Of a stretch of DNA of 64,000 nucleotides, positions 1-8,915 are shown piece after piece. The notes beneath the pieces are model-generated. The model worked only from the letters and a program-made list of their open reading frames with translations. It searched no databases and was not told the DNA's origin. The DNA is from Nitrospira sp. CR1.3 (lineage in GTDB: Bacteria; Nitrospirota; Nitrospiria; Nitrospirales; Nitrospiraceae): assembly GCA_014055525.1 (NCBI GenBank), contig WIAH01000017.1:23715-87714 (forward strand). Direction: 5' to 3'. Numbering within the stretch: position 1 is the first letter of the stretch; each line of letters starts with the position of its first letter. A program made the position numbers and the translations under genes.

Positions 1-89
1 GTACCGGCCGGGAAATCGGGCCGGGACCTATAGACTTCGGTGAGAGCGCGCTCGAGCTTGTGAACCTTGTCATCACGATGTTCCATCAT
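1..89 (-). CDS. Start of a gene coupled to the ECF sigma factor (5' part only)
   Basis: Only about 30 codons are visible. The ATG at 89-87 overlaps the TGA stop of the sigma factor gene as ATGATG, the classic arrangement for translational coupling. The visible residues are charged (start MMEHRDDKVHKLERAL) and contain no Cys or membrane segment yet. The gene runs off the left edge. From position alone, directly behind an ECF sigma gene that itself follows a CnrX/Spy-like sensor, the cognate anti-sigma factor is the most likely identity. The sequence seen here does not prove it. Confidence 0.5.
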   Translation of the reverse strand, partial: MMEHRDDKVHKLERALTEVYRSRPDFPAG

Positions 90-694
90 GGACTCCCCGG
101 TGAGCTCTTCTCCAGAATGTTCCGAAGGGCCTGCCTGGCCCGATGAGCGCGCACTTTGACGTTGACCACCGTCCACCTCAAGAGCTGTGCCGCCTCACGC
201 ACAGAGCGGCCTTCGAGATGAACCAACGTCAGCACGGCTCGATTCTCCGGCGACAATTGTCCGAGCGCCCATTCGAGGACCTCCGCCGCCTCCCGGCTTT
301 GAATCTGGTCGCGGAATCGGTCATCCGACTGTCCGGCCAGCACCTGTTCGATCCACCGGTCATGTTCAGCAGTCAACGAGCTGACCGGCAGCGCATCCCG
401 CTTCCTTGCCCGCCAGAAGTCGTAACAGGTCCGGACGGCAATACCCGCCAACCAGTGGTCGAACGAAACTGAGGACGAAAACCGCGCCAACCCGAAATAC
501 GCCCTGACAAATACATCATGAACAATCTCCTCCACGTGATCCGCCGGTACCCGCCGGCTGACGATGCGAACCACATGATTCTGGTACCGGCTGATCAGCT
601 CCGCATATCGGTCGGTCTCGCCTTGACCGATCCGCCGAAGGAGATCCTGGTCTTCTAAGAGGCGCGTACGAACGGTTACGGACTCATCAGCCAT
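86..694 (-). CDS. ECF-type RNA polymerase sigma factor
   Basis: Extracytoplasmic-function sigma-70 protein of about 202 residues from the chosen ATG (MADESVTV). Region 2 is recognisable in HVEEIVHDVFVRAYFGLARF and the following Trp-containing helix (FDHWLAGIAVRTCYDFWR). Region 4 is in QLSPENRAVLTLVHLEGRSV, followed by its helix-turn-helix. An in-frame extension to 850 would overlap the upstream gene by about 50 bases and adds residues unlike the family, so the start at 694 is preferred, although its ribosome site is weak. It lies downstream of a CnrX/Spy-like protein and overlaps the next gene, so it probably belongs to an envelope- or metal-stress signalling operon. Confidence 0.88.
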   Translation of the reverse strand: MADESVTVRTRLLEDQDLLRRIGQGETDRYAELISRYQNHVVRIVSRRVPADHVEEIVHDVFVRAYFGLARFSSSVSFDHWLAGIAVRTCYDFWRARKRDALPVSSLTAEHDRWIEQVLAGQSDDRFRDQIQSREAAEVLEWALGQLSPENRAVLTLVHLEGRSVREAAQLLRWTVVNVKVRAHRARQALRNILEKSSPGSP

Positions 695-797
695 TGACAG
701 GTGGATTCCCGGCACGGAGAGCAGAGGGGCCACAGCAAAGCTGTGACCCATAATACCACCGCAAGAGATCCTGTCGAGCAGAACCGTGGTCATCCAG

Positions 798-1406
798 TCA
801 GCCGGCCGAGGGCGCGCCGTCCAAGTCGCCCGTCTCCATCCCGGAGACATCCATGGCGGATTCGACGCCCCCGGCCTGAACCGTCGTCTCCCCTGCCTCA
901 GTCTTCATCATGGGCCGTCGATCCTGGTGACGGTACTCGTGCCAGAGAGCTTTATGTTTGGCCTGTTGCTCCGGAGTCAGAATCCCCATGAGCTCCCGTC
1001 TCGCTTTGATGCCGATGATCCGGGCCGTGGCATCGAGACCTGCCTTCTCCTTGACCTTGGCCTCGATCGCGGGCATTTGAGCCTTCTCGTCCCACATCAG
1101 CGAACGGAGTTCCCGTTCACTCACCATCACGTCAGCTTCGGCGCGAATGTGTGCCCGGTCTGCATCGAGCGCGACGGTCCGCAACTTCGTCACCTGCTCA
1201 TCGGTCAAGCCGAGTTCCTGCTTGTTCTTCAAGAAGTGCTTCAACAGATGGGTGGTCATACTGCCATGCCCATGTTCCCCGTGACGGGACATCGTATGAA
1301 CTTTGCCGGCGCCGTAACGGGCTCCTTCATCGGCCCGCACCATCGGCGACGTGACCAGTGCACCTGCCAACCCCAGTCCGACCATCAGAATCGCGCTCTT
1401 CCTCAT
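798..1406 (-). CDS. CnrX/Spy/CpxP-like periplasmic sensor or chaperone
   Basis: 202-residue exported protein with an N-terminal signal peptide (MRKSAILMVGLGLAGALV...), then a His-rich stretch with many HG and MT steps at about residues 38-57. A helical region follows with the Spy/CpxP-type pattern: LGLTDEQVTKLR early and GILTPEQQAKHKALWHEYR late. Heavy-metal-resistance sensors of the CnrX type and Spy chaperones share this fold. AGGAGG lies 6 bases before the ATG. The ECF sigma gene begins about 100 bases downstream, an arrangement resembling cnrYXH-type metal-sensing operons. The family is fairly clear; a metal-sensing role is inferred from the His-rich N-terminus and the neighbours. Confidence 0.75.
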   Translation of the reverse strand: MRKSAILMVGLGLAGALVTSPMVRADEGARYGAGKVHTMSRHGEHGHGSMTTHLLKHFLKNKQELGLTDEQVTKLRTVALDADRAHIRAEADVMVSERELRSLMWDEKAQMPAIEAKVKEKAGLDATARIIGIKARRELMGILTPEQQAKHKALWHEYRHQDRRPMMKTEAGETTVQAGGVESAMDVSGMETGDLDGAPSAG

Positions 1407-1569
1407 GGCGTCCTCCTAGTTCAATATAAGATGAAGATTTCCATCCATCCTTCTGTACTCTAGTCGTGGAAACGTCCGAAAAGGTTACATGAGAACCACG
1501 GGGGTGAGTGAGACCATCCGAGGCATCCGACGGATCTCCATGATTTCTCATGACGATTCGACCAAGTTA

Positions 1570-1598
1570 TTGACAGGGTTTCGTCCGGAAAGTACCCT
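1570..1598 (+). promoter_or_regulatory. Possible sigma-70 promoter for the hydrolase gene
   Basis: TTGACA (1570-1575), a 17-base spacer, then TACCCT (1593-1598). The -35 is perfect and the -10 is poor. It lies about 75 bases before the GTG start at 1672. Confidence 0.3.
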
Positions 1599-1671
1599 GC
1601 CTGTCGCATGTATTTAGACTGACAACGCCGAAAACTTTCTGCACAGTCCACCCACATCAGAGTCTCCCATA

Positions 1672-3060
1672 GTGACGACGAATCACACCCATCAGAAAGC
1701 CGCTCTGATCCTCATTCACGGCTTCATCAGCGATCACAGCTGCTGGGACCCTCTACGCCGGCTCTTCGAGTCGGACTCCAGAATCACCGGACGGTTCGAG
1801 GTGGAGTGTTTTGAGTATCCGACCTCTCTCTTGGGAAAAGGCCAGGAAGACGCTCACCCGACTCTCCGGCAGATCGCAATCCAGTTGATCGATTTCCTAT
1901 CGCACTCCCGGTTTGCAGGTCGCCATCTCGTTTTGGTCGGACATAGCCAGGGTGGACTCGTCATCCAGGCCTATTTTATGTTGCTCCTGGAAGCGCGGCA
2001 GGCGCGGCAGCTGGCCCGCATCCGGCAGGCGATCTTCATCGCGACACCGAATTTGGGTTCCATCTTTCTCGATCGCACGCGGCGGCTGACCGATCAGATG
2101 CTGAAGTTTGTCAGCGGAACTTTTCTGCACCCCCAGGAACGTCTGTTGCGCGCGCTGCAGCCGGAAATCATGGAAATTCAAAAACTCCTGTTGGGGAACA
2201 TCGTCTCGGCCGGAACCCATTCCGACCAAGCCTTTCCGATACCCCTGCAATGTTTTTACGGTTCACAGGATAAGGTCGTATTGGATGTTTCTGCGCAGAG
2301 CTTTTTCACGCATGAGGTGTGCATCCCTCTCGTGGCGGGGCACATGGATATCATCAAACCCCGGGACATGACAGACGAACGATACGCCAAGCTGGTGGAC
2401 GCGCTCCTGCAGCCGATCGGCCATGCCAACGTGGTCGAAGTCGAACGCTACGAGACTTGTCTGCGGGTCGAGCCATATGAGGGACGGGACGGCGTGGAAG
2501 TCTCGTATGGGAATCATCACCGGACCGTGTTTACCGATAATCGTGCGTTCCTGTCGCGCCGTATGGTCATCTCCAGAAAAAACCGCTGTCGAAACAGTTG
2601 CGACATCTCCTATCTAACCAATGCGGAAGGCTTCGTCCGTCCGGTTCCTGAAGAGTTGCTGGACAAGATCGAACGCAAAGAACGCACTCGTTATGAGAAC
2701 CATGGTCGGGAGTTCAATTTCGTCTTCTCCCCGCTCGCCGGCGAGACCTACGACGTCACCATTGAAATCCTGCGGGGATTCGAAGCCGGTGATCGACGGA
2801 TTCATTTCCATCTGGGTGCCTGCTCCTATCATCAGATACTGACCTATACGCTCGATCTGACGGCCTATCTGCAAGCGGGATATCGCCTGACACAATTACC
2901 CCGCTTGTACTTCGAGGAGGGGGAAACGCACCGCTGCGAGCAAATCTGGCAAGGGCCATCACTTGACGCGATGCCGTCTGATCAGGAAGGGTTGTGGCGG
3001 TGGGAACTGCATGACGTGAGAGAGGGAGCGGTCGGACTCGCCTGGGATCTGGATCGGTAA
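1672..3060 (+). CDS. Alpha/beta-hydrolase (lipase-like) with an extra C-terminal domain
   Basis: 462 residues from a GTG start without an obvious ribosome site. The first ~245 residues are an alpha/beta-hydrolase: oxyanion-type ILIHGF near residue 15, nucleophile elbow GHSQGG with Ser92, an acid candidate in YGSQDKVV and a His in VAGHMDI. This suits an esterase/lipase or PGAP1-like hydrolase. The remaining ~210 residues, rich in aromatic and charged residues, form a domain I do not recognise. No signal peptide is visible, so the protein is probably cytoplasmic. The substrate is unknown. Confidence 0.75.
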   Translation: MTTNHTHQKAALILIHGFISDHSCWDPLRRLFESDSRITGRFEVECFEYPTSLLGKGQEDAHPTLRQIAIQLIDFLSHSRFAGRHLVLVGHSQGGLVIQAYFMLLLEARQARQLARIRQAIFIATPNLGSIFLDRTRRLTDQMLKFVSGTFLHPQERLLRALQPEIMEIQKLLLGNIVSAGTHSDQAFPIPLQCFYGSQDKVVLDVSAQSFFTHEVCIPLVAGHMDIIKPRDMTDERYAKLVDALLQPIGHANVVEVERYETCLRVEPYEGRDGVEVSYGNHHRTVFTDNRAFLSRRMVISRKNRCRNSCDISYLTNAEGFVRPVPEELLDKIERKERTRYENHGREFNFVFSPLAGETYDVTIEILRGFEAGDRRIHFHLGACSYHQILTYTLDLTAYLQAGYRLTQLPRLYFEEGETHRCEQIWQGPSLDAMPSDQEGLWRWELHDVREGAVGLAWDLDR

Positions 3061-3092
3061 GTACAACGTCCGGGCCTTTGTCGTTGAGGGAC

Positions 3093-5009
3093 ATGAACAT
3101 CACCCGTCGCGATTTTCTGAATGGAGCGCTGCTCGCTCTGGGTTCAACATTGTTGCCTCCCTTCGTGTTGGGAAAGGAAATAGAACACCTACTCGCTGAC
3201 GACTCCTATCCCCCGCGACTCAACGGCATGCGGGGCAATCATCCAGGATCATTCGAGACGGCCCATGCGATGGCTTGGACGGGAAAGCGCGACTGGGATG
3301 CGGTCAAGGAACCGGACGGAACGGAGTACGATCTCGTGGTCGTAGGAGCCGGGATCAGCGGCCTGTCTGCAGCCTGGTTCTTTCAACAACAATACGGGAA
3401 GGACGCAAAAATATTGTTGCTTGAAAACCACGACGACTTCGGTGGCCATGCTAGAAGGAATGAGTTCGTCCTCGAGGGACAGATGCGCGTGTCCTACGGA
3501 GGTTCCCAGACGATCCAGAATCCTGGGAGGTACAGCAGGACCGCCAAGTCACTGCTCGACAGTCTGGGCGTCACGCTCGATCGTTTTGAACGTGCGTATG
3601 ACCGGGACTTCTTCTCACGCCATGGTCTCAAACCTATGACCTATTTCGACAAGAAAACGTTCGGGAGAGATGTGCTGCTGCCCTACACGTTCACGGACTT
3701 CAGCTGGGGAGTGCCGGGAATATCTGCAGCAGGACTCGGCGCAGAAGAGGCTCTCAACCGGATGCCATTGGAGGCTCGCGCGAAGGAACAGCTTCTGCGG
3801 GTCCTGAGCAGCAGGGAAGGATCCTTGGACAGGATCGACGCCGCAAAGCGCCTGCAGTATGTCAAGACCACGCCTTACTTTGCGTTCCTGAAAGACCAGT
3901 TGAACGTCGATGATCCTCAGGTCTTGCGCCTCCTCCGTCCTCTGCCTGCAGAGTACACGGGAATGGGAGCCGATAACCTGTCGACCCTGGAGGCAATGAC
4001 CTTCGGTCTGCCGGGAATCACCGAACAGGCCGTTGGCCGAGCGATCGGGGACCAAGGCGGGTCTCTTTCGCCGGAAGAATCGGAACCCTATATCCATCAC
4101 TTTCCCGACGGGAATGCGTCGATCGCGCGGTTGTTAGTGCGTCAATTGATCCCGAAGACTGCTTCCGGGAGCACGATGGATGACATTGTCATGGCAGACT
4201 TCGACTATCACCGCTTGGATCAGCCAGATTCACCCGTCAGACTTCGATTGAACAGTACGGTGGTCCGGGTCACCCACGAGGGGCCTGCGCAGAAGGCGCA
4301 CGGTGTGTCGGTGACCTATGTGACGCGCAACCAAGCCTATCGAGTCCACGCCAAGACCTGCGTCCTGGCCTGCTACCATGTGATGATTCCTCACCTGGTT
4401 CCGGAACTGCCGCAAGAACAAAAGAACGCGCTGCGGGAACAATCCAAAGCTCCGTTGGTGTATAGCACTGTCCTCCTCAAACACTGGCGTCCGATCAAAC
4501 AGCTCGGCCTTGGCGCAGCCGAATGTCCTGGGAGTCTTCACCAGTTGATGTTGTTAGATTACCCGGTGAAGCTCGGGACATATCCCGTTTCGGACGATCC
4601 CGATCAACCGATGGTAATAACCATGTCCCACGTGCCTCTCGCTGAACAGTACGGAATCCCTCCCAGGGAACTGTTTCGACAAGGCCGCTTCAGGCTGTTC
4701 AGCATGCCCTTTTCAGACTTTGAGACCGCGATCAAGGAGCATCTCGGAGGTATGTTGGGAGCCGCAGGCTTCGATCCGGATCAGGACATCCATGCCATCA
4801 CGGTCAATCGATGGTCCCACGGATATTCCTACCAGGGCAGCCGGCTCTACGACCCTGAGATGTCCCCGGAGAAGGGTCCCCATATCCTGGGGCGGCGCCC
4901 TTTTGGACGGATCACCATTGCAAACTCCGATGCCGGAGCCAGAGCCTATATGGACGCGGCCATCGACGAAGCCCGGCGCGCAGTCGATGAACTGCCGCGA
5001 CTCGCATGA
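3093..5009 (+). CDS. Tat-exported FAD-dependent amine oxidoreductase, spermidine dehydrogenase-like
   Basis: About 638 residues from the ATG at 3093, preferred over an in-frame TTG at 3078 because GAGGG lies just upstream and the protein then begins MNITRRDFLNGALLALG, a twin-arginine signal. The FAD/NAD-binding motif GAGISGLSAAW is followed by ENHDDFGGHARRNEF, a layout typical of the spermidine dehydrogenase (SpdH) family. The C-terminal block HGYSYQGSRLYDPE ... ANSDAGARAYMDAAI also matches it. SpdH oxidises polyamines outside the cytoplasm. The actual substrate here is unknown. The stop overlaps the next start (ATGA), so the dioxygenase is co-translated. Confidence 0.78.
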   Translation: MNITRRDFLNGALLALGSTLLPPFVLGKEIEHLLADDSYPPRLNGMRGNHPGSFETAHAMAWTGKRDWDAVKEPDGTEYDLVVVGAGISGLSAAWFFQQQYGKDAKILLLENHDDFGGHARRNEFVLEGQMRVSYGGSQTIQNPGRYSRTAKSLLDSLGVTLDRFERAYDRDFFSRHGLKPMTYFDKKTFGRDVLLPYTFTDFSWGVPGISAAGLGAEEALNRMPLEARAKEQLLRVLSSREGSLDRIDAAKRLQYVKTTPYFAFLKDQLNVDDPQVLRLLRPLPAEYTGMGADNLSTLEAMTFGLPGITEQAVGRAIGDQGGSLSPEESEPYIHHFPDGNASIARLLVRQLIPKTASGSTMDDIVMADFDYHRLDQPDSPVRLRLNSTVVRVTHEGPAQKAHGVSVTYVTRNQAYRVHAKTCVLACYHVMIPHLVPELPQEQKNALREQSKAPLVYSTVLLKHWRPIKQLGLGAAECPGSLHQLMLLDYPVKLGTYPVSDDPDQPMVITMSHVPLAEQYGIPPRELFRQGRFRLFSMPFSDFETAIKEHLGGMLGAAGFDPDQDIHAITVNRWSHGYSYQGSRLYDPEMSPEKGPHILGRRPFGRITIANSDAGARAYMDAAIDEARRAVDELPRLA

Positions 5010-5734
5010 AGCTTCCACCGCATACCGGCAGTCTGTCACGCCGCGATGTCATGCGCCTGCTACTGAGCGGCAGTGCCGCCTGCTTGATGGCCGGCCATCT
5101 GATCCCGTGGCGGACGGTCGCTCACGCGCAAGGACCTTCCTGCGTGCTCCGGCCGGAGCAGACCGAAGGACCCTATTTCGTCGACGAGCGGTTGCATCGC
5201 TCCGACATCCGCTCAGATCCGAGTGATGGAAGCATCACGGCCGGAACGCCGCTCGCGCTGACACTCGCGATTTCGCGTGTGAACGCCGGAGTATGTCACC
5301 CATTGGCAGATGCACAGGTGGATATCTGGCACTGCGATGCACAGGGTATGTACTCGGACGTGCGGGACCGGCGCTTTAACACCGTCGGCAGGAAGTTCTG
5401 CCGCGGTTATCAGATCACCGATGCACGAGGCGAGGCCCGGTTCCTCACGATTTATCCGGGATGGTATGAAGGCCGGACCGTGCACATCCATGTCAAGATT
5501 CGTACGGCGCCGCTGGCGGAGCGCAGGTTCGAGTTCACGTCACAGATGTATTTTCATGACGACCTGACGGACCGCGTTCATGCAGATGCGCCTTATGCCG
5601 CGAACGGACGGCGTACCGAACGCAATCAGGATGATCGCATCTTCCGGCGCGGCGGTGATCAGCTCATGTTGGCTCCAATGGCGACATCCGACGGCTATAC
5701 CGCGACGTTTGCCATCGGCTTGCAGCTTCCATGA
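5006..5734 (+). CDS. Tat-exported intradiol ring-cleavage dioxygenase-like protein
   Basis: 242 residues starting with a twin-arginine signal (SLSRRDVMRLLLSG). The mature part carries the protocatechuate/catechol 1,2-dioxygenase core. It begins with PEQTEGPYFVD, and the Fe(III) ligands expected for the family are visible as Tyr in CDAQGMYSDV and as Tyr plus two His in YPGWYEGRTVHIHVKI. Exported intradiol-dioxygenase homologues are widespread and mostly uncharacterised. The 4-base overlap with the upstream flavoenzyme implies a joint role in the periplasm, possibly oxidation of an amine or aromatic compound. The substrate is not inferable. Confidence 0.85.
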   Translation: MKLPPHTGSLSRRDVMRLLLSGSAACLMAGHLIPWRTVAHAQGPSCVLRPEQTEGPYFVDERLHRSDIRSDPSDGSITAGTPLALTLAISRVNAGVCHPLADAQVDIWHCDAQGMYSDVRDRRFNTVGRKFCRGYQITDARGEARFLTIYPGWYEGRTVHIHVKIRTAPLAERRFEFTSQMYFHDDLTDRVHADAPYAANGRRTERNQDDRIFRRGGDQLMLAPMATSDGYTATFAIGLQLP

Positions 5735-5828
5735 AGCGCCGTGCGGCTCCAGTCATGTGGACTCGATGACCAGCGCCTTGCCGACGATGCGAGAAAAAGC
5801 ATCGATGCGAGCGTACTGATATTGCGCA

Positions 5829-6173
5829 ATGAGCGGGATCAGCACGCATGTCTTGAATCTCGTGACAGGTCTTCCGGCCCGGAATGTATTCGCCGTGCTG
5901 GAACTGCCGGGCTCCTTACGTACCTGGCGAACTATTGGAGAAGGCCGCACAAATGATGACGGCAGGATTGACGATTGGGCTCCAAAAGGGTTCAAGATCC
6001 AGCCTGGCACCTACCGATTGACGTTCGATGTGGCGGCCTATTTCCGCTCCCAGAGCACCGTGAGCTTTTACCCGGAAATCGCGATCGCCTTCGGGGTACG
6101 GGACGCGGCTCAGCACCACCACATTCCTCTCCTGATCGGTCCATTCGGTTATACCACCTATCGCGGCAGTTGA
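5829..6173 (+). CDS. uraH: 5-hydroxyisourate hydrolase (transthyretin-like)
   Basis: 114 residues, the normal length for HIU hydrolase. The N-terminal signature STHVLNLVTGLPA and the C-terminal block HHHIPLLIGPFGYTTYRGS, ending in the diagnostic YRGS, are both intact. The enzyme converts 5-hydroxyisourate, the product of urate oxidase, into OHCU in purine breakdown. No urate oxidase or OHCU decarboxylase lies beside it, so it may work alone or with genes elsewhere. It is co-directional with the upstream dioxygenase across 94 bases. Confidence 0.93.
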   Translation: MSGISTHVLNLVTGLPARNVFAVLELPGSLRTWRTIGEGRTNDDGRIDDWAPKGFKIQPGTYRLTFDVAAYFRSQSTVSFYPEIAIAFGVRDAAQHHHIPLLIGPFGYTTYRGS

Positions 6174-6278
6174 TGGTCTGGACCGGTCGACAACCGGCTT
6201 GAGCTGGAGCATGATGGCCAGACTTGCTCGAAAGAGCGTGAATGTATCTGCGGGATAATTCGGAAATAGGAGTCATTC

Positions 6279-6836
6279 ATGAATATGTTTGAACGCGCAG
6301 TCATCGCTGGTCTCTCATTGGCGTTGGCGGCTTGCGCCGCCATGGAGTCGAAGGAGGCCCTCCCGACAGTCGCGTCGGTGGACCTCGCTCGCTATGCCGG
6401 CACGTGGTATGAAATCGCGCGGCTCCCCATGTGGTTTCAACGGCACTGCGTGGACTCGAAAGCGGTCTACTCCACTCGTCCGGATGGCGCCATCGGCGTA
6501 CACAATGAGTGCGCGACCGAGAGCGGCGGAGTCGAGCAGGCAGAAGGCGTGGCCACCGTGGTTGATGCGAAGACCAACGCCAGACTAGCCGTGGCGTTCG
6601 GAGGCTGGTTTGCCCGGCTGCTCACTCCGTCCGGTGAAGGGAACTACTGGATTCTCGATCTGGACCCGGAGTACCGCACAGCAATGGTGGGCACGCCGAA
6701 CCGTCGCTACCTCTGGATTCTGTCGCGTTCCCCCCAGATGGATGCAGCAACCTACCAGCGCCTGGTCGAACGAGGCAGGCAGCTTGGCTTTCCTGTGTCC
6801 GACCTCATTCAAGCCAAGCGCGCCGCTTCTTCATAA
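6279..6836 (+). CDS. blc: Outer-membrane lipocalin, Blc family
   Basis: 185 residues with a lipoprotein signal (ALAACAAM, lipobox Cys). The lipocalin motif 1 appears as YAGTWYEIARLPMWFQR. The later strands NYWILDLDPEYRTAMVGTPNRRYLWILSR and the helix around QRLVERGRQLGFPVSDLI are typical of bacterial lipocalin Blc. These proteins bind lipids or fatty acids at the outer membrane and are often stress-induced. AGGAG precedes the ATG. It ends only 8 bases before the NADH dehydrogenase gene, so the two are probably co-transcribed. Confidence 0.93.
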   Translation: MNMFERAVIAGLSLALAACAAMESKEALPTVASVDLARYAGTWYEIARLPMWFQRHCVDSKAVYSTRPDGAIGVHNECATESGGVEQAEGVATVVDAKTNARLAVAFGGWFARLLTPSGEGNYWILDLDPEYRTAMVGTPNRRYLWILSRSPQMDAATYQRLVERGRQLGFPVSDLIQAKRAASS

Positions 6837-6844
6837 CCTCGCTC

Positions 6845-8098
6845 ATGCCTCGGAAGCAGATTGTCATCATCGGAGGTGGATTCGGTGGCCTGACGGCGGC
6901 CCGCCGCATTCACCATGCCGATGTCGTGCTCATCGACCGGACCAATCACCATTTGTTCCAACCACTCCTCTATCAAGTGGCCACCGCCGCGCTGTCCCCA
7001 AGCGACATCGCCTGGCCCTTGCGCACCGTCTTTCGGCCGCAGCGAAACGTGCGCGTCGTCATGGACGAGGTCCTATCGATCGATCGCGTCGCCAGGCTGA
7101 TCCGATTGCGCGACAGCGCGCCGATCCCCTTTGAGATCCTCATCGTGGCTCCGGGGGCACGTCACGGCTACTTCGGTCACGACGAATGGGAGCCGTTGGC
7201 GCCGGGCCTCAAGACCATGACGGACGCCGTGAGGCTGCGCGAGAAGATGCTGCTCGCTTTCGAAGAGGCTGAACGGCGAAGGGCCGCGACCGGGACACAG
7301 GATCCACTCACCTTCGTGATCGTCGGGGGAGGTCCCACCGGAGTGGAGTTAGCCGGCGCGCTGGCGGAAATCGGACGGAAGGCCATGGGACCGGATTTTC
7401 CACACTTGCAACTCGACGATCTCTCCATCCTCCTCGTAGAAGGAGGCCCAAGGATTCTCCCGGGATTCAGTCCCCACCTTTCCACCAAAGCCGCAGCCGC
7501 GCTGGCGCGCATGGGCGTGACGGTGAGGCTGAACAGCCAGGTGAGCGCAGTCCTTGTTGACGGCGTGAGAATCGAAGGTGAACTGATCCCCTCCGGAAAT
7601 ATCATCTGGGCGGCGGGCAACAGGGCTTCACCTCTGTTGGACACACTGTCCGTTCCTCAGGATGCATCGGGCCGGATCAAAGTCCAACCGGATCTGACCG
7701 TACCAGGAGATCCCTGGATTTTCGCCATCGGCGATGCCGCACACTGTATCGGAAAGGACGGGAATCCCCTGCCGGGCTTGGCTCCCGTCGCCATGCAGCA
7801 GGGTCGCTATGTCGGCGATCTGATTGTCAACCAAAGGCCCCCGGACCAGCGAAGGCCTTTTGTCTACCGGGACCGCGGCATGCTGGCCACGATCGGCCGT
7901 GCAAAGGCAGTGGCGCAGCTAGGCCCGATCCGCGCCTCAGGGCTTCTCGCCTGGCTACTCTGGTGCATCGTACACATTTTCTTCTTGATCGGATTCCGGA
8001 ATCGGGTACGCGTGATGTCCGAATGGGTGTGGTATTACATCACCTTCAAGCCCGGGGCGCGACTGCTCTATGAGCAGCCGCAGCCACCCCGCGAGTGA
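6845..8098 (+). CDS. ndh: Type II NADH:quinone oxidoreductase (NDH-2)
   Basis: 417 residues. The N-terminal FAD motif is IVIIGGGFGGLTAARR, the quinone-region signature NHHLFQPLLYQVATAALSPSDIA matches NDH-2, the NADH-binding motif is FVIVGGGPTGVELAGALAE, and the second FAD contact is IFAIGDAAH. The C-terminal segment (WLLWCIVHIFFLIGFRNR) is the hydrophobic membrane-contact helix of the family. NDH-2 passes electrons from NADH to quinone without pumping protons. A second NDH-2-type protein is encoded at 42913-44289 with different sequence. Confidence 0.9.
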   Translation: MPRKQIVIIGGGFGGLTAARRIHHADVVLIDRTNHHLFQPLLYQVATAALSPSDIAWPLRTVFRPQRNVRVVMDEVLSIDRVARLIRLRDSAPIPFEILIVAPGARHGYFGHDEWEPLAPGLKTMTDAVRLREKMLLAFEEAERRRAATGTQDPLTFVIVGGGPTGVELAGALAEIGRKAMGPDFPHLQLDDLSILLVEGGPRILPGFSPHLSTKAAAALARMGVTVRLNSQVSAVLVDGVRIEGELIPSGNIIWAAGNRASPLLDTLSVPQDASGRIKVQPDLTVPGDPWIFAIGDAAHCIGKDGNPLPGLAPVAMQQGRYVGDLIVNQRPPDQRRPFVYRDRGMLATIGRAKAVAQLGPIRASGLLAWLLWCIVHIFFLIGFRNRVRVMSEWVWYYITFKPGARLLYEQPQPPRE

Positions 8099-8403
8099 GC
8101 GGTGGTTCGAACCCTTGCGAACGATGACCTCTCGACGATGGTCAAGAAGTGAGCGTCTTCGCACGAGACGCACTGTGCATTACTGAAACAAACTTTCGGA
8201 AGCCAGGTCACTCTACTTCGTTCTTGCAGCCGATGTCGTTTGAATCCTCTTGATTTCTCCCAGCTTCTCTCACCACATCTGATGCCCCCTCGCATCCGTA
8301 ACCGGGAACAACACTTGCTCCTCCCTTAGCTCTTTGTAAGGGCGCGCGGCGATGCCTTTATCCGCTGAGGATTGAAGGCTTCCATCCATGGAGAGGAGGA
8401 CCC
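8099..8403. other. 305-base intergenic stretch, no gene seen
   Basis: No convincing reading frame. The only eye-catching item is an 11-base self-complementary GGTTCGAACCC near 8103, which is not part of a tRNA. The right end holds the Shine-Dalgarno sequence of the next gene (GGAGAGGAGGA). Confidence 0.5.
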
Positions 8404-8625
8404 ATGCTGCGACAGCAGACTGCTACGGATCAGATTCTCGAAGCCGTGAACGAAAACCCCGACTGCACCCTGGATGAGCTCGTGCAACGCTTGCCGGACT
8501 TTCATTGGTCGCATATCTTCCTCGAAGTGGACCAGTTGAGTCGAACCGGCCGGCTTCGGCTCACCAGAAGCGGCTCCGGATTCATCACGACACTCCGCCT
8601 GTCGAGAGCAGAGCCTGCCGAGTGA
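8404..8625 (+). CDS. Small winged-helix-like protein of unknown function
   Basis: 73 residues with a very strong ribosome site (GGAGAGGAGGACCC before ATG). The sequence QILEAVNENPDCTLDELVQR ... IFLEVDQLSRTGRLRLTR has the helix-helix-turn-helix then beta-hairpin layout of a compact winged-helix DNA-binding fold. This is a structural guess. There is no catalytic motif, signal peptide or clear operon partner. Confidence 0.7.
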   Translation: MLRQQTATDQILEAVNENPDCTLDELVQRLPDFHWSHIFLEVDQLSRTGRLRLTRSGSGFITTLRLSRAEPAE

Positions 8626-8915
8626 CGTGGGAGATCCTCGGAGAGCTACCGTCGCGATCGCGAGGTCTCGGAATGGTGCGCGATCACTGATTGCGCCGCC
8701 AGAGCCCATCCTGACCGGATTCGCGCCTGCTTGACTCGTCGCTCGATCGGGAGCCATGCTGAAGGATCACCCGGAGGTTTCATATGAAGCCGGGGTAGTC
8801 GTTCTCGCTGTTCATGCTTCTGGGTCGACTTGCCTGATCCGCTTCCTGCGCCCTCGACGGCTCCATGCCTATGGGGCGCGGTCGTTCTTCCCACCCTCAT
8901 CAAGGAGGTTCCACC

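Noticed and set aside
3078..3092. TTG start for the spermidine-dehydrogenase-like gene
   Set aside because: The ATG at 3093 has a good ribosome site and places the twin-arginine motif at the usual distance from the N-terminus.
8099..8120. GGTTCGAACCC resembling a tRNA T-arm
   Set aside because: The flanking bases do not form the 5-pair T-stem, and no D-arm, anticodon arm or acceptor stem fits around it.
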